A stretch of 64,000 bases of DNA from Dactylonectria macrodidyma (Eukaryota > Ascomycota > Sordariomycetes > Hypocreales > Nectriaceae): assembly GCA_020744425.1 (NCBI GenBank), contig JAGMUV010000030.1:620001-684000 (forward strand). The letters are read 5' to 3'. Position 1 is the first letter of the stretch. Each line of letters opens with the position of its first letter. Both the position numbers and the translations under genes were made by a program. This document shows, piece after piece, positions 30,984-42,136 of this stretch. The notes under the pieces are model-generated. The model saw only the letters and a program-made list of their open reading frames with translations, made no database searches and had not been told where the DNA came from.

Positions 30984-33107
30984 TTGTAACCTCTTAATAT
31001 CATCTTCTACTCGCCTATGCTGCCTTTTGCTCTATATGCCTTCTCCTATTGTCGTTGCACAGAGCGAAATGAGGAATGTCACATAGGATACCACTATTCT
31101 CCACCAATGTAAAAGGCCAAGAACAGGCGAATGAATACAGCTCGATCCTCTTTGGACCAGTGCCATTCGAAGGCGGTCTAAATATGGGGGCGATGCTTGC
31201 CGATACCAACAGGGGAAGCAGGGCCGAATGCCACTTTTGAGTCAAGGCGTCGGGTCTGGCACATAGAACGGTGAGGTGATATGGCTATGGGCCAAAAGAG
31301 ACCAAACGACGAAGATGCGCTCTGTTTAAACCTTCGTCCCTGGAATTTTGACTTGACCCATTTCACCCATCGGCTGACATTTTTTTATGCTGGCTCCTTC
31401 TATAACACCATGGATCCAGTCCAGCTTTTCGACTACAACATAGAACAGCTGCAAACTTCATCGGTAACCCTTTTTACCAATGGTGCTGAAGTGCGTAGTG
31501 TGGGTGTGTATTTTTCGTCTGGAGGCTGTAATGAAGCCAAATCTCCTGTCGGAGCAAAAGACGTGCTGAAGTGCGTAGGGTAATTCCTTTAACGTGCTAT
31601 AGGGTAAGACTTCTTGAAATACGTCGCTGATGTTAGTGGAGCTGAGACTTTCGCAGTCGCCTGTGATCGAGATCAACATGTATGTTTTTCTGGTTTTGGG
31701 CCCGAAATTGGCGAGCGGTCAATAAAATTTGAGTCAAGGGTTCCAACCGTAGTGGCCGAAGTCACCACCTCCATTTTCGCTTGTTGAAACGGACAGGCGC
31801 AAACTCAGTACCATTACTCCATCTGCGTCACCACTAGTCAACAAGAAGCATTGCGCTAGAGGGCCCAGCCCATTTGTTGTACGTCAACTCGTTGGCATTT
31901 TGGTCGTGGAGCTATGAGCTTGATATACAACCGACCAATGGTTGTGCGACCCTCAGCGCCAAAGCACGGCTTACGAATTCTGGCATATAAACCTGAACAG
32001 ATTTCAAAATGGCTCTTTGTTCTCGTCGAATTGCATACAATTTATCCAGTCAAAACAATCGGCTGATATGAACTTGAGCTCTAGAACTGCCGGGGACCCG
32101 CTCAAGCATCCCGGCTAGACGATAGTGGTTGACGACTACAAACATCAACTAACTCTCCTTGAAAAGCAAGATAAGGATATCGCCTCAAGGAAGAAGCTAT
32201 TACTGCACCCTGAGCCAGGACAAGAACAGAAGCCTGAAGGCAGCCAGCACAGCCAGCATCAAACGAGGAGTCATTGGCAGGGGATTGCCTTGAGCTTCGC
32301 GGAATTTCTTTTCCGTTCCCCAGCAGGCCACAGCTTCCATCTTCAACAAGGAAATCGGGTTTGAGACGATCTGGCACGTTCTGGGTCTCCAGAGTTTGCT
32401 TCCTGGAGTTGCCACCCTCCGGAAGCGAATCAGTTGTATGGAGCTAAGAGGTGTCACCATTCAACACAAATTCAAATGCCACGTCTGACGCTGTACACCT
32501 CATTGCCAGTTTCGTGGAAACACTTTCGTTTCCCATTTCCGCGGACCCGTACTGTTGACCTTGGATAGCAGCTTCGTGGGGACGACGACATTACCGGATT
32601 GTTTCCCGGGGGAGACATTCACCTTGTCTAGCATGGACCCTGGAATGATGGTTACAAAAAAACTCGAAACTGGACCTGGGTGTAAAATTTCTAATCACAT
32701 GGTTGAACTCCACAATACCAGATAGTCTAACAGTCTTCTGCTTATCCCTACACTCAAGTCCTTCAGGATAGGTGGCTAGAGGCCAACGTCTTGTCCTCAA
32801 GATCGGTCCGGTTCGGATATAGTTGCCACGTGCCTACTTGGGCGGTCAATTTTCAGACAGGAAGTAAGGTGAAATTACGTTTGGACTATACAATGCGTCA
32901 TCCAGTTAAATAGCAGACGCAGATTTGAATTTACATGCGCAATCATCCTTCTGAATTGCCCAAAAAAATGGGCCCAGGTTGAGTGGCCTAGCTTACATGA
33001 TAGACCTCCTGAAACGTATAAAGAACACGTACACCCCCAACAACGAGTTTCCCGTATGTCTGCCTTTACGCCCCTTCCAATTTTCTATACTTCCTCTCGA
33101 CGCCTTC
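30984..33107. other. gene-poor stretch with possible transposon relics
   Basis: No intact gene. A 15 bp word (GTGCTGAAGTGCGTA) occurs twice, near 31487 and 31562. The plus-strand translation near 32128-32230 (DYKHQLTLLEKQDKD) resembles a motif often seen beside fungal Fot1/pogo-type transposases; no DDE region was found. A 100 aa frame at 31281-31583 has an ATG but no support. Confidence 0.35.
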
Positions 33108-34147
33108 ATGGGTTTCCATTCATTGCAACCATGGTGCCTTGGCGTCGTTACGTCCATGGGTATTCTCATTCTAGTACTCGTGATTCTGCGAGTACTCGCT
33201 TTGTTCCAAAGCAAGAAACCTCTCTCTCCTGATGTCTGCATGGTTGTACTCTCCTTTTTCTGGAATCTCAGTGTTATAGGTCTCATGGCCAGCATGATCC
33301 AACACGGTGTTGGCTTGGCTGTTATCGAGGTACCGTCTATTAAACTCGGTATCATCGAAAGACTCCAGCGTGCGGCTGAAATCCTTTATGTTTATGCCCT
33401 TTCCTGGACCAAAATAAGCCTTTTGCTTCTGCTTCGTCATATTTTTGCCGTCAAGATCAAGCGCAGCGCAGATATCCTTGGGGGCTTCATTGGCATATGG
33501 TAAGATATGACCTTTGCCATCAGTGTTTGGACAGCATCTGACAAGTATAGGGCTGTTGTCATGACACCTTTGTGTATTTTTAGCTGCAACCCGATCTTGA
33601 AAACAGGACACTCGGGACACTGTGTCGATAAGGCTAGCATCTGGATTGCGAACGCTGTATTGAAAGCCATCAGCGACTGCGCTATGCTGATGCTACCCTT
33701 GCCTTCCATCTGGTGGCTGAAAACGGGGATATCACAAAAGATTTTACTCACTGGCCAATTTGGGCTAGGTCTCCTGTACTGTGTTCTACCCTTGGTATAG
33801 ACGGACATACTAACTTCATATATAGGCCTACCATTGCTTCTGCGTACCAATTCAAGAAGCTTACTCTGTATTCGACTGATGATAGTTCGTACACTCTCGC
33901 TCCCATCATCGGGTGGAGCGCAATCGAAATCTTTCTGTGGACTGCTTCAGCTTGCTTGCCAACGCTCAAGCATGCCTTCGATTTCCTTGCGCACCATCTT
34001 GGCTGTTCTACTCTTATCAAGAGACGGTTCTGTTCTCCTGGCAATCCCTCACAGATCAGAAACGGGTCCGAGGATAGAATCATTTCACATAGCTCTGGAT
34101 TTCACCAGGGGAATATCGAAGATGGGGTATCACTTGGTCATCTCTAA
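33108..34147 (+). CDS. PTH11/SAT4-type rhodopsin-domain membrane protein
   Basis: Exons 33108-33499, 33551-33775 and 33826-34147 (introns 51 and 50 bp, GT-AG); 312 aa from MGFHSLQPW. The frame is open to 32979, allowing 43 extra residues. Hydrophobic segments include GVVTSMGILILVLVILRVLA, MVVLSFFWNLSVIGLMASMI and a KISLLLLLRHIF segment. FSCNPILKTG, then ANAVLKAISDCAMLMLPLPS and LAPIIGWSAIEIFLWTASAC are the signature regions of the fungal rhodopsin domain. No CFEM domain precedes it. Family members are plasma-membrane receptors or membrane proteins of unknown ligand. Probably intact, but the second splice was chosen to restore the domain frame. Confidence 0.7.
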
Positions 34148-34848
34148 GGTCTAGGAAGGAGAGTTTGAAGAAGTATAGGGAGCATAAGTGACGGTGAGCA
34201 TCTATAGTAGTAACAGACAGAGCTGTGATGGTGTAAAAGAAAAGATCACTTCAGAGCGGGTTGGGGCTACTTTCGGCTGTTTTTGCCAAATTCTTAAGGT
34301 AGAGGAGTAGGAAACAGGCCCATACGGGACCATTAATTAGTTGGCATGCCGTATAGTAATCCGGAGTCTGCATCAAGGTCTCTGCCGCCAATACTTAACC
34401 ACCTACCCGTTTCGCACTTTGGTGAAAAGAGACTATGGATAACCCAACCATTGAAGGAGTGCGCCAGATCCAACGAGACTTCTACGAAGTACGCCGCTCC
34501 CGCCGTAGAACGCAAGTTGCAGATAGGCAAGAAACGAAAGGGGCCGAAAGCCAGCCAAGCCCAAATACGTCAGACCGTGATGGTATCCACATTTCCAGAA
34601 CTACATTCCCTCATGGGGGACCTCGGTTGACACGGGAGGATGCCTTTCTAGAATAATTATCGTCATAAAAGAGAACAACGAGGGTGTTTCTATTTTCTGG
34701 TTCTCTTTGATGTGTGGCTGTAGATTTCAAGTGTTAAACCAAAACATTGAGTTGAGTCAGGTCTCACATACTGTACTTATCGCGTCCTCTTGAATTATAT
34801 CTCGCTGAGAGAGAAGAATCTTCCTATGAATTAAGGCTGAGATATCAA
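34148..34848. other. intergenic
   Basis: Short frames only; an ATG-started 73 aa frame (34435-34656) has an unusual Arg-rich composition and no further support. Confidence 0.35.
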
Positions 34849-35701
34849 CTATTCTAGGGTCAATCGAGCAAGACACCTATCGAGAAATAGTACTAAATTT
34901 CGTGCACGAGACGCCTTGCTTGGCTCAGGAGCTGGCACCGTCGCCTGAGGAGATCCTTCAATAGGCTCATCATCCCAAAGAAATGCTTCCATGCAAATAT
35001 CTTCATTCAGGTATTGCACGTTAATTGTGTCTTCTGCCTGAAATGGGTCATGCTGATCAATCTCTGCCCCTGAATTCGAAGTGCCGGAGGGATATACAGG
35101 CATCTCCTCCTCCAGGCTACGAATGCCATTCTCTACATAATCGCCATTGGTCTCATTCCATAGGAATAACGGCTCGTCTTTTCTCATATTGGGTGGATCA
35201 GACTCGTCGATGGTGTCTGGCACTGATCCATTTCGCGTATTGGTTGGATTAGATTCGTCGATGGTATCGAGCGCTGATCCGAGTTGATGACTTTCCGTAG
35301 GAGAACTGCATGTGGGTGATGTTTGGCCAGCCTCTGCTGTGTCCTCCCTGACGGTGATTTGATTGGAATTTGGCAGTTCTGACTGCTGTCGCCGTGCATT
35401 TCGCGTTGAACGCCTCTGTCGTCTTGGATATGCTTGGGGCTCACGTAGATAGTTTTGGAACTAGTATTTCGTCAGTAATTGCATGTTTAACGTGTGTGAT
35501 AACGCATACCAGAAGATTAAAATCCGGAATTGTTTCGCCATCAGGGATATGGCCTCCGACGCTGAAATCACCGGCTATAGGGTCAAAAAAGAACAATGCA
35601 GTGAGTATCTTGGCCTTTTGCCCCAATTGTTTAACCTTCCGTAATCCACTCTGGCCACTCTTTCTGACCTTCGTTTTCTCTTTCTGTGTATGTTGGCGCA
35701 T
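34849..35701 (-). CDS. hypothetical protein with short acidic repeats
   Basis: Exon 1 35701-35510 (ATG: MRQHTQKEKTKVRKSGQ) and exon 2 35460-34849; 49 bp intron with GTATGC donor, ATTACTGAC branch and ACTAG acceptor; 804 nt gives 267 aa. The Lys-rich N-terminus includes LRKVKQLGQKAKILTALFFF. Then a Tyr/Arg/Gln-rich patch (YLREPQAYPRRQRRSTRN) and an imperfect tandem repeat with the core DTIDES[ND]P, and a Glu/Asp-rich end. Mostly disordered; unrecognised. The start at TTG 18 nt upstream was discarded for the ATG. Confidence 0.55.
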
Positions 35702-35824
35702 ATCTCCCGGAATACCCAAGCTAAGAGTTTGGTGAAAATGGACCTGGGACCATCAAAATACCGTCGCCTAGTAGCTTTATCACCACATTATGGCTGAGCT
35801 TCCTGATACCCCAACATCCATTTT

Positions 35825-36478
35825 TGACCTTTGATAAAACTTGACATTTGACAAAACTGGGATTTTGGTAAAGCTGGACGTTTGGCAAAACTGGACATTT
35901 GACAAAAACTGGATATTTGACTAAAACAGGGATCTTTGACTAAAACACGGATCTTTGACTAAAACAGGGATCTTTGACTAAAACCAGGATCTTTGACTAA
36001 AACCAGGATCTTTGACTAAAACCAGGATCTTTGACTGAAACAGGGATCTTTGACTAAAACCAGGGTCTTTGACTAAAACCAGGATCTTTGACTAAAACAG
36101 GGGTCTTTGACTAAAACCAGGATCTTTGACTAAAACAGGGATCTTTGACTAAAACCAGGATCTTTGACTAAAACAGGGATCTTTGACTAAAACAGGGATC
36201 TTTGACTAAAACAGGGATCTTTGACTAAAACCAGGATCTTTGACTAAAACCAGGGTCTTTGACTAAAACCAGGATCTTGACTAAAACAGGGATCTTTGAC
36301 TAAAACAGGGATCTTTGACTAAAACCAGGATCTTTGACTAAAACAGGGATGCTTGACTAAAACCAGGATCTTTGACTAAAACAGGGATGTTTGACTAAAA
36401 CAGGGATAAGATATTTGACCAAAACTGGATGTTCGATTAAAACTGGGGCTTTGATTCAAACTGGGCTTTGACTAAATC
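35825..36478. repeat. minisatellite, about 30 units of 20-21 bp
   Basis: Tandem units of the form TTTGACTAAAACCAGGATC with variants (CCAGGATC, CAGGGATC, CAGGGTC). The edges are diverged (TTTGATAAAACTTGACA, GACAAAACTGG). The array starts a few bases after GCTTCCTGATACC, and the same junction word precedes a short array of the same unit at 46.3 kb. Confidence 0.95.
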
Positions 36479-36480
36479 GG

Positions 36481-37245
36481 ACATATAAGGAGACTTGGCT
36501 GTTCTGACAAAGTGTGACCATTGGCTAACCTCGGCATATACACCAGATTGACACAACTGGGCTTTGATACTGAGACTCGATATGATGAATTGACATGTCG
36601 ATCGAAGGTGGACACGCGTGCCTGTAAGAACTGTGACCCACCTTGTTGGTGACCAACCGTGGATTGATCGTGCAGAGTCATGTACAAGGTAATCTGTCGT
36701 GTGAGCTCCTGATCCGTGGGCTTGGGGCTTGCTGGCATTTCCGGGAGAGAGGGGGGAGGGAAGTACAATGCTTTGAACGCATCAACCTCGCCGGACTACG
36801 CTGGAGCTGTAATACCCTGCCTAACAACATCTTGCTTGATTAACAGCCAAGCTCTGAAGGGCAACTGCGATTGTCTTCAGTTGGTAGGTGTTGCAGGTTC
36901 ACTCAGCTAGCATGTCACTGGCGGGGACAAGGGCAGGGTTCGGTACAGATATATTGGGAAGGCTAGGGAATATCTAGATTACCTCCTACCTCCATGCCCT
37001 AGGTTGTGTTTAGCTGCCCAGACAATTACCTTGACTGTTAACCGCTCATCTACCTACCCTATAGCTAACCACCAGTTCCGGGTGGCGTGTCAAATAGGAG
37101 CAAGCTTGTATTGCGTAATAAGTTGACGAACTGATCAAGGGTATTATCACGCTTGGTGATTTTTTTACCATTTACAGTGGCTAGATCTAGGCTATCTATA
37201 GGTGAGGTCAATAAGTCTCGCCGGAAAAATTGCTCCTCGTTCCTT
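36481..37245. other. intergenic
   Basis: No supported gene. Includes a G/A-rich patch near 36748-36766. Nothing recognised. Confidence 0.35.
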
Positions 37246-37674
37246 CTAGAGTTTTCTCTTCTTGCTTAAATGACCGTCACCATACTTTCGTAGGAGGGCT
37301 TTGAGTTCTTCGATTTGGGTGTACAGACTGGAGAGGAGTTGGTCCTTGCTTTGAGCATTCTCCAGGACAAGTTGAAGAAACCTGCCCTGATCTTGGATGA
37401 TTTGATCTTTAACATAACATTCTCTGACCTTTTGGCTAAGAGCTTCTTTATGCTGATCTAGATCCATTTCTTGTATTTGCCGTTTCATGGCCTCCTCTTG
37501 AAGCTTGTCGTGTTGCATCGAGGTAAGATCTTGCAACTCATCTAGACTCACTCGCGCTCTATTTAGGTCGTTCGCAAGTTGGCGACAAGTCTCAAGGAGG
37601 TCTTGATCTGCAACGCCGGGTGGAAAGGCCTTGTTAACTTCATGGTATTCGGTGACCAGCATTGTTGTAAACAT
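37246..37674 (-). CDS. hypothetical coiled-coil protein with basic C-terminus
   Basis: 142 aa from the first in-frame ATG (MFTTMLVTEYHEVNKAFPPG); the frame extends upstream from a GTG only. Residues ~20-130 are almost entirely heptad-like (LLETCRQLANDLNRARVSLD, then LQEEAMKRQIQEMDLDQHKE and LLSSLYTQIEELKALLRKYG), ending in SKKRKL, a possible nuclear localisation signal. No domain recognised. Confidence 0.55.
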   Translation of the reverse strand: MFTTMLVTEYHEVNKAFPPGVADQDLLETCRQLANDLNRARVSLDELQDLTSMQHDKLQEEAMKRQIQEMDLDQHKEALSQKVRECYVKDQIIQDQGRFLQLVLENAQSKDQLLSSLYTQIEELKALLRKYGDGHLSKKRKL

Positions 37675-37985
37675 GATCTGCACATCGCTTGACACAATGG
37701 TGCGCTAATCCAGGCCTTTATACCATTAGCCTGGGTTTGAACGCCAAATCCTCCCCTTAGAAAAGTCTAAGGAACATTCTGGATTTTTTCGCGTACGTCC
37801 ATAACTGTCAGCACAAATGGGTTCGCAATTGCCTTGCATTTTGACCAAGTTGCAGCATTTTATCCACTTCTATTTTTGCTGTCTTCTACCTTGCCTCTGC
37901 AGGCACACCGTCACCAGTCTCAACACATCGATTTAGGGTAGTTGTTAGGTCCTCTCGTTCCCTTGCATCCCGTACACCGCACAAT

Positions 37986-38636
37986 TCATTGCATCTCCTG
38001 TTCGGTATTGGTTTGGTGATGGTGCTCTAGGTTATCGGGTAACTGGTCCCTTTTCGCCTCCCTCGTGGCGTTGTCGATATTGAAATACCGTATATGGCCC
38101 CGGCGAGCCCTTAATCGTTCTAATCCTTGTCTTCGTGCTCGAGAGTGCTGTTTGTTCTTCATAGTAATGTAATATGGCGGTGAGCATCGATCCTGGTACT
38201 TAGGAAAGAATGCACTATACCCGCCGTCTAGAACATAGACGTCTGGATATGTGAGGTTTGGGTATTCCTCAATGTTCCTGGTTCTGTCTCTAGATCGAAC
38301 ATATTGTGCCAATTTAGGAGCACGCAAGACGGAGTATTCGCAGTAGAAAACAAGAATGACTTTGCCATCAATGGGAGAGTTGAAGAGATTGTTGACGAAC
38401 AACAACTGGTTGTTTAACTTGACTGCTCCATCAATATGACCACCGTCATACTCATAGTCGAAACGGCAATCAACTATTCTTTGCTGGCTAATTCTGTCGG
38501 AATACTGTCCATCTAGGACAGCCAAAAGAGTCTCCTTGGAAATTCGTGGTATTCGGTCGTCAGAGCCATTGGGAGGCAAGCAAGGAAGAATGGGCTCTTG
38601 TGCTTTGCCCGTACCGTGGACCGTCGGTGAAGGCAT
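37986..38636 (-). CDS. compact Cdc25-like (rhodanese-fold) phosphatase
   Basis: 216 aa from the ATG at 38636 (MPSPTVHGTGK). IPRISKETLLAVLDGQY, IVDCRFDYEYDGGHIDGAV, then ILVFYCEYSVLRAPKLAQYV and YPDVYVLDGGYSAFF are the ordered signatures of the Cdc25 catalytic domain. The CX5R loop is C99-EYSVL-R105; Y98 replaces the His that precedes the catalytic Cys in most Cdc25 proteins, and the usual Phe of HCEFS is Tyr. Fungal Cdc25/NimT proteins carry a long regulatory N-terminus, absent here. Cdc25 removes inhibitory phosphates from Cdk1; this copy could do so without the usual regulation, bind phospho-Cdk1 without activity, or act on another target. An upstream exon cannot be excluded. Confidence 0.75.
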   Translation of the reverse strand: MPSPTVHGTGKAQEPILPCLPPNGSDDRIPRISKETLLAVLDGQYSDRISQQRIVDCRFDYEYDGGHIDGAVKLNNQLLFVNNLFNSPIDGKVILVFYCEYSVLRAPKLAQYVRSRDRTRNIEEYPNLTYPDVYVLDGGYSAFFPKYQDRCSPPYYITMKNKQHSRARRQGLERLRARRGHIRYFNIDNATREAKRDQLPDNLEHHHQTNTEQEMQ

Positions 38637-40953
38637 CGCATATGGTATAGTGATATTAGTCGACGTTTTTTCTTCCGCGCACAAGCGAATAGCCAACGAG
38701 ATAGGTGTTTAAATGTGGCTGGACCAAGCAATGGGATGTTGTGGGTCTTACATTTTGAGCAAGTGTTCGTGAGGGGAGAGTCAAATGTTGCCTTTGGAGC
38801 GTGCATGTTGTGACGGGCACTTGGTGTGTTGACGGGTCCGGAACACAACTGGATAAACTCGTATTTTGAGCAAGTTCTGCCTAGTTAATGAACAAAAATG
38901 TCATCCCTTTTTCAATTGCCAGTGCATACTTCCGCACATTGTGCAGGCTCGGGGATTACCAGTGATGATTACCTTGGGGTCACCATCCTCCACTAATAGA
39001 TCACTGAGGTCACTGAAATCACTGGTGCAATTCTGGTTCTGTCACGCTTGACCGCAGTGGTCGCCTCCCAAGCCGTGGCAGCTACCCTGAATGGATGTAT
39101 GATGTCGTGAGCTACCTGACCTAGTCGTGAACTCATCCTGTTGAGGGCTATGTTTATGAGGTACGTGCTGAGTTCTAACACTGCGAAGGCTGCCGACTGC
39201 ATCACAACTCGCGTGGCCTGCCCGTGCCACGTGACAATTCCTGACTACCGCGGCCTCCCTGAGGGGGCCGACGTAGATTTTGTATACCCCATTTCATTTC
39301 CTCGTATGGCGCCTCCAGGTGCTGAGCGTTGTCAAAAAGCTCCGGGTTATTCGGGTTGATGAAGTTGAAATCGCCCTCCAGGTCATCCATGTCGAATCTG
39401 CCCTCTGGGTTTTGTGGTAACTGTTGGGCTCAGGGTGCGTCACTCGTCGACGAGATTCGCTGTGGGGCCTACCATGCTTGCTGTGCCGGCTGTCCTCCAT
39501 GGAGACGTGGCTTGGGGTGGCTGGGATGTCGTCCACTTGCCGTGAGCGCTGTAGGACATTATGACAATAGGTCAAAAAAAAAAGGAAAAAGCGAACAGAG
39601 CCGAGAAATACTGAATGAACTGTCCAATATTGCCAAATACCTGTTTTAGAGTCAGTCCGGTGTTCTTTTATCTTCAATACCAGCCCTGGTAGAAGCCAAG
39701 TTGGCTTTGACGCCTTCATCCTTCACAGCAAACACAACCAACTGTTGAATATAGGTCTCAACAGTCTTCTGGGGTGTAACACTTTTTGTTTCAACAGGTT
39801 ATAAAGACAGCCTAAAGTCCCCTTCACTCGAGTTTTCTAGAAGAAAAAGCTTTAGTAAGAGCCGCTGAGCCAGAAGCCTATTGAGCCAGTGAGGGTGTTG
39901 AATATAGGTCTCAACAGTCTTCAGGGGTGTAACCCATTTTTATTTTGACACCAACAACGAACACAACGAACACAACAAAACACCTCCGACACGACCCCAC
40001 TGGGTTGCGTTGATCAGTCATCACGTGGGTTGCCCCAGCTGTACATCTGGCGAAGACGAACGAACAACGAGAATATAAGGATATATGTTGTATCGGATCG
40101 AACCTGCCCGTGAATTAGACCTGCCTGTCCAGATGCGTTCATCAACGGTGACCACAAGCGCCATTTGTCAGGTGTTGACGTTCTAATGGTTGGATGATTT
40201 CTACCGAGGTAGGGTGCAATGATGGGGCAAAAGCATGTACTATGACCATTGTTTGTCCCCCCCCTGCGGGCACCGGCTACGGTTTGCTGGTCAGGTACAA
40301 CAAAACGGTGAACGTTTTCGGCCGCAGGTGCCGCGCGCGTTGCTCTTGTCACCGCGCTCGCTTTGGGCGACCGCGCGAGGCGATGGTTTTCTTTTCCCAG
40401 TGCCGCAGCTTGTTCAGCTGCCTGCCGTGTCAAGGCGCAAGTCGCGGTCCTTGGGGTACATCAGTCACGATGGAGGATTCGAAGCTATCCGCACACGGAC
40501 GCACGGCTTCTATCCCTGTGATCAAGCTAGCCTGTGTTTGTATGTAGATTCCAGCTATTCCGTGCCCTAGTTGAGTGACACGAGTCGCTGAAAGGCCCGA
40601 TGTCACCATGACAAACCAAGGTGATAAAACCTGTCTCTCGCGTCTGAATTCGCCGCAAGATTCATTGGGATCATCCGTTGCAGACCAACTTCGTGCCCTG
40701 CAACCACTCAACGGAAATCTCAGCTCGGTGGAGTAGGGACACTGCACAGGGACAGAATGGACTGGAGAATAATAGATAAAGACTAGACTTGACTACTTCG
40801 TACCTACTTGTACAGGTGTACCCATTTTTACTCTCAGGATACCACGGTGCCTAAGAGGGCAGGCGCCTCTGATCATCTCATTTCCGCCTTTTTGTTGACA
40901 ACCAACAACCCAACAACCGACCCCTCTAGCGCGTTATGCTAGTTTTATGGGGC
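38637..40953. other. repeat-bearing stretch without intact gene
   Basis: A minus-strand frame at 39202-39420 has protein-like composition (MDDLEGDFNFINPNNPELFD, then HLEAPYEEMKWG) after a possible CCCAACAG acceptor, but no upstream exon fits. Copies of a 40 bp word lie at 39742 and 39896 (separate entry). CA-rich sequences near 39952-39985 and 40899-40920 resemble each other and the leader region after copia-type LTRs. A GC-rich minus-strand frame (40014-40433) lacks an ATG. Confidence 0.35.
39742..39940. repeat. 40 bp direct repeat, possible LTR remnant
   Basis: TGTTGAATATAGGTCTCAAC followed by AGTCTT and GGGGTGTAAC occurs at 39743-39782 and again at 39897-39936, about 155 bp apart. A TG start fits a retrotransposon LTR, but no second LTR or internal gag/pol domain was recognised. 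Confidence 0.55.
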
Positions 40954-41517
40954 CTATCCAAGCACAAGTACAAGTAGAACGTACCACATGATGATTGACA
41001 GAAATGCCTGGTTATGATGAGCCGCTGAGCCGGTGGATGTGATCGTCGGCAACGAGGTTGTTGGAGCTAGCGTCAGAGTTGGCGAGACGAAGGAGAGCGA
41101 CGAATTCGTGCTGGTCGGCAATGGTGTCTCGCTCTCGGAGCTACTTGTTCTCGTAGGCGTGGGCGAGGGACTGGCGATGGCCCATGCGCCGTAGTCGTGT
41201 GTTGAGGATGGTGTCGAAGAAGGAGTTCCCATGGTATTCTCGCTTATCATTGTGTCTGCTGTAGGTATCAAGGACTCAGGGTTGGATGAATTCGGCGACG
41301 AATATGCATTGGGGCAACGGAACCCAAAGCTCCAGTCATCGTGGGCTTCGTGGCGCTGTTTGTGCCGGCCTGCGTGCATCGTGACACTTGGGGGACTGGA
41401 ATGGTAGCTTCTTCGCAGTGGTTTTGTACTATAGCTCCAGCCGAGGCCACAGGTCCATAAATGGCCCACACTTATTACCAGTTGTGCCTTGGTCACCACA
41501 ATTGGTCTGCATTCCAT
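40954..41517 (-). CDS. Ser/Thr-rich protein with C-terminal membrane segment
   Basis: 187 aa from ATG 41517 (MECRPIVVTKAQLVIS). The central ~90 residues are Ser/Thr/Pro-rich (SSTPSSTHDYG, SPSPTPTRTSSSESE), as in O-mannosylated fungal surface proteins. It ends with a hydrophobic tail, FLSIIMWYVLLVLVLG, which could be a GPI signal or membrane anchor. A hydrophobic N-terminal segment (AQLVISVGHLW) is weak as a signal peptide. A cell-surface protein is likely if expressed; no family is recognised. Confidence 0.45.
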   Translation of the reverse strand: MECRPIVVTKAQLVISVGHLWTCGLGWSYSTKPLRRSYHSSPPSVTMHAGRHKQRHEAHDDWSFGFRCPNAYSSPNSSNPESLIPTADTMISENTMGTPSSTPSSTHDYGAWAIASPSPTPTRTSSSESETPLPTSTNSSLSFVSPTLTLAPTTSLPTITSTGSAAHHNQAFLSIIMWYVLLVLVLG

Positions 41518-41713
41518 GGCCCTAGGTTGTAGGTGCCATTTCGGCCCTGAGTATTGGGGGTGTTGCTAGATGTGTGCGACGGTAAGGAAACTATAGATAC
41601 TCATCCAGTCCGCGATCATTCACCTCGGGTCATATTACCTTGTTCTCAAGCCAGCAGCCGGACTGCAGTATTATTTGCTTTTTCACACGCTGGACGTAGA
41701 TTGTGTTGCTGAA

Positions 41714-42136
41714 ATGATCATCTCAAGGCCACGATACTGGTTCCGGGGAGCTCCTGTGCAGACGACGTGGTCGCAAAACGTCCTTGTAATTGAAGTTATA
41801 CTTACTTTTAAGACTTCCAACCGGACTTTTCATGGCATCAGAGCAGTGAACGACGATTGGGGACTATGGGATTGGCCAAGGGTGGAAAATCTTCTCTGGG
41901 TGGTCGATGATGGCCACCGCCTTCGGCAATGGCAAGAGTCACGACAGCCACCTCATGTCATGGAAAGTGACTCAGAATGCATTGTAGAGGAGGTGATCGG
42001 GTATTATAAAGCTGACTCTGGCCACGAGTATGTGGCGATCAAATGGCAGGACTACGAATGCCCCACTTGGGAGTTGGAATCTGATCTTTTTGAATACCCG
42101 TTGCAGAGTAAATCCCCAAATATTCATGAGTTGTAA
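41714..42136 (+). CDS. small chromodomain-like protein
   Basis: 140 aa from the first ATG (MIISRPRYWFRGAPV); the frame opens upstream from a TTG. The C-terminal ~45 residues read CIVEEVIGYYKADSGHEYVA then IKWQDYECPTWELESDLFE, matching the chromodomain order (E-V-E-x-I, Y-x-V-K-W, T-W-E-P-E). The N-terminal ~90 residues have no assigned domain. Chromodomains bind methylated histone tails (H3K9me/H3K27me); in transposon integrases a similar fold targets heterochromatin. No integrase lies upstream here. A second, unrelated-looking example is at 63108. Confidence 0.55.
   Translation: MIISRPRYWFRGAPVQTTWSQNVLVIEVILTFKTSNRTFHGIRAVNDDWGLWDWPRVENLLWVVDDGHRLRQWQESRQPPHVMESDSECIVEEVIGYYKADSGHEYVAIKWQDYECPTWELESDLFEYPLQSKSPNIHEL

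Noticed and set aside
35825..36478. CRISPR-like array
   Set aside because: Units are contiguous 20-21 bp tandem repeats without unique spacers; a eukaryotic minisatellite.
39202..39420. Acidic minus-strand segment (MDDLEGDFNF...) looking like an exon
   Set aside because: A good acceptor exists but no upstream exon keeps the frame, so no gene model is offered.
40014..40433. GC-rich, Ala/Arg-rich minus-strand frame
   Set aside because: No ATG near the 5' end; looks like a by-product of high GC on the opposite strand.
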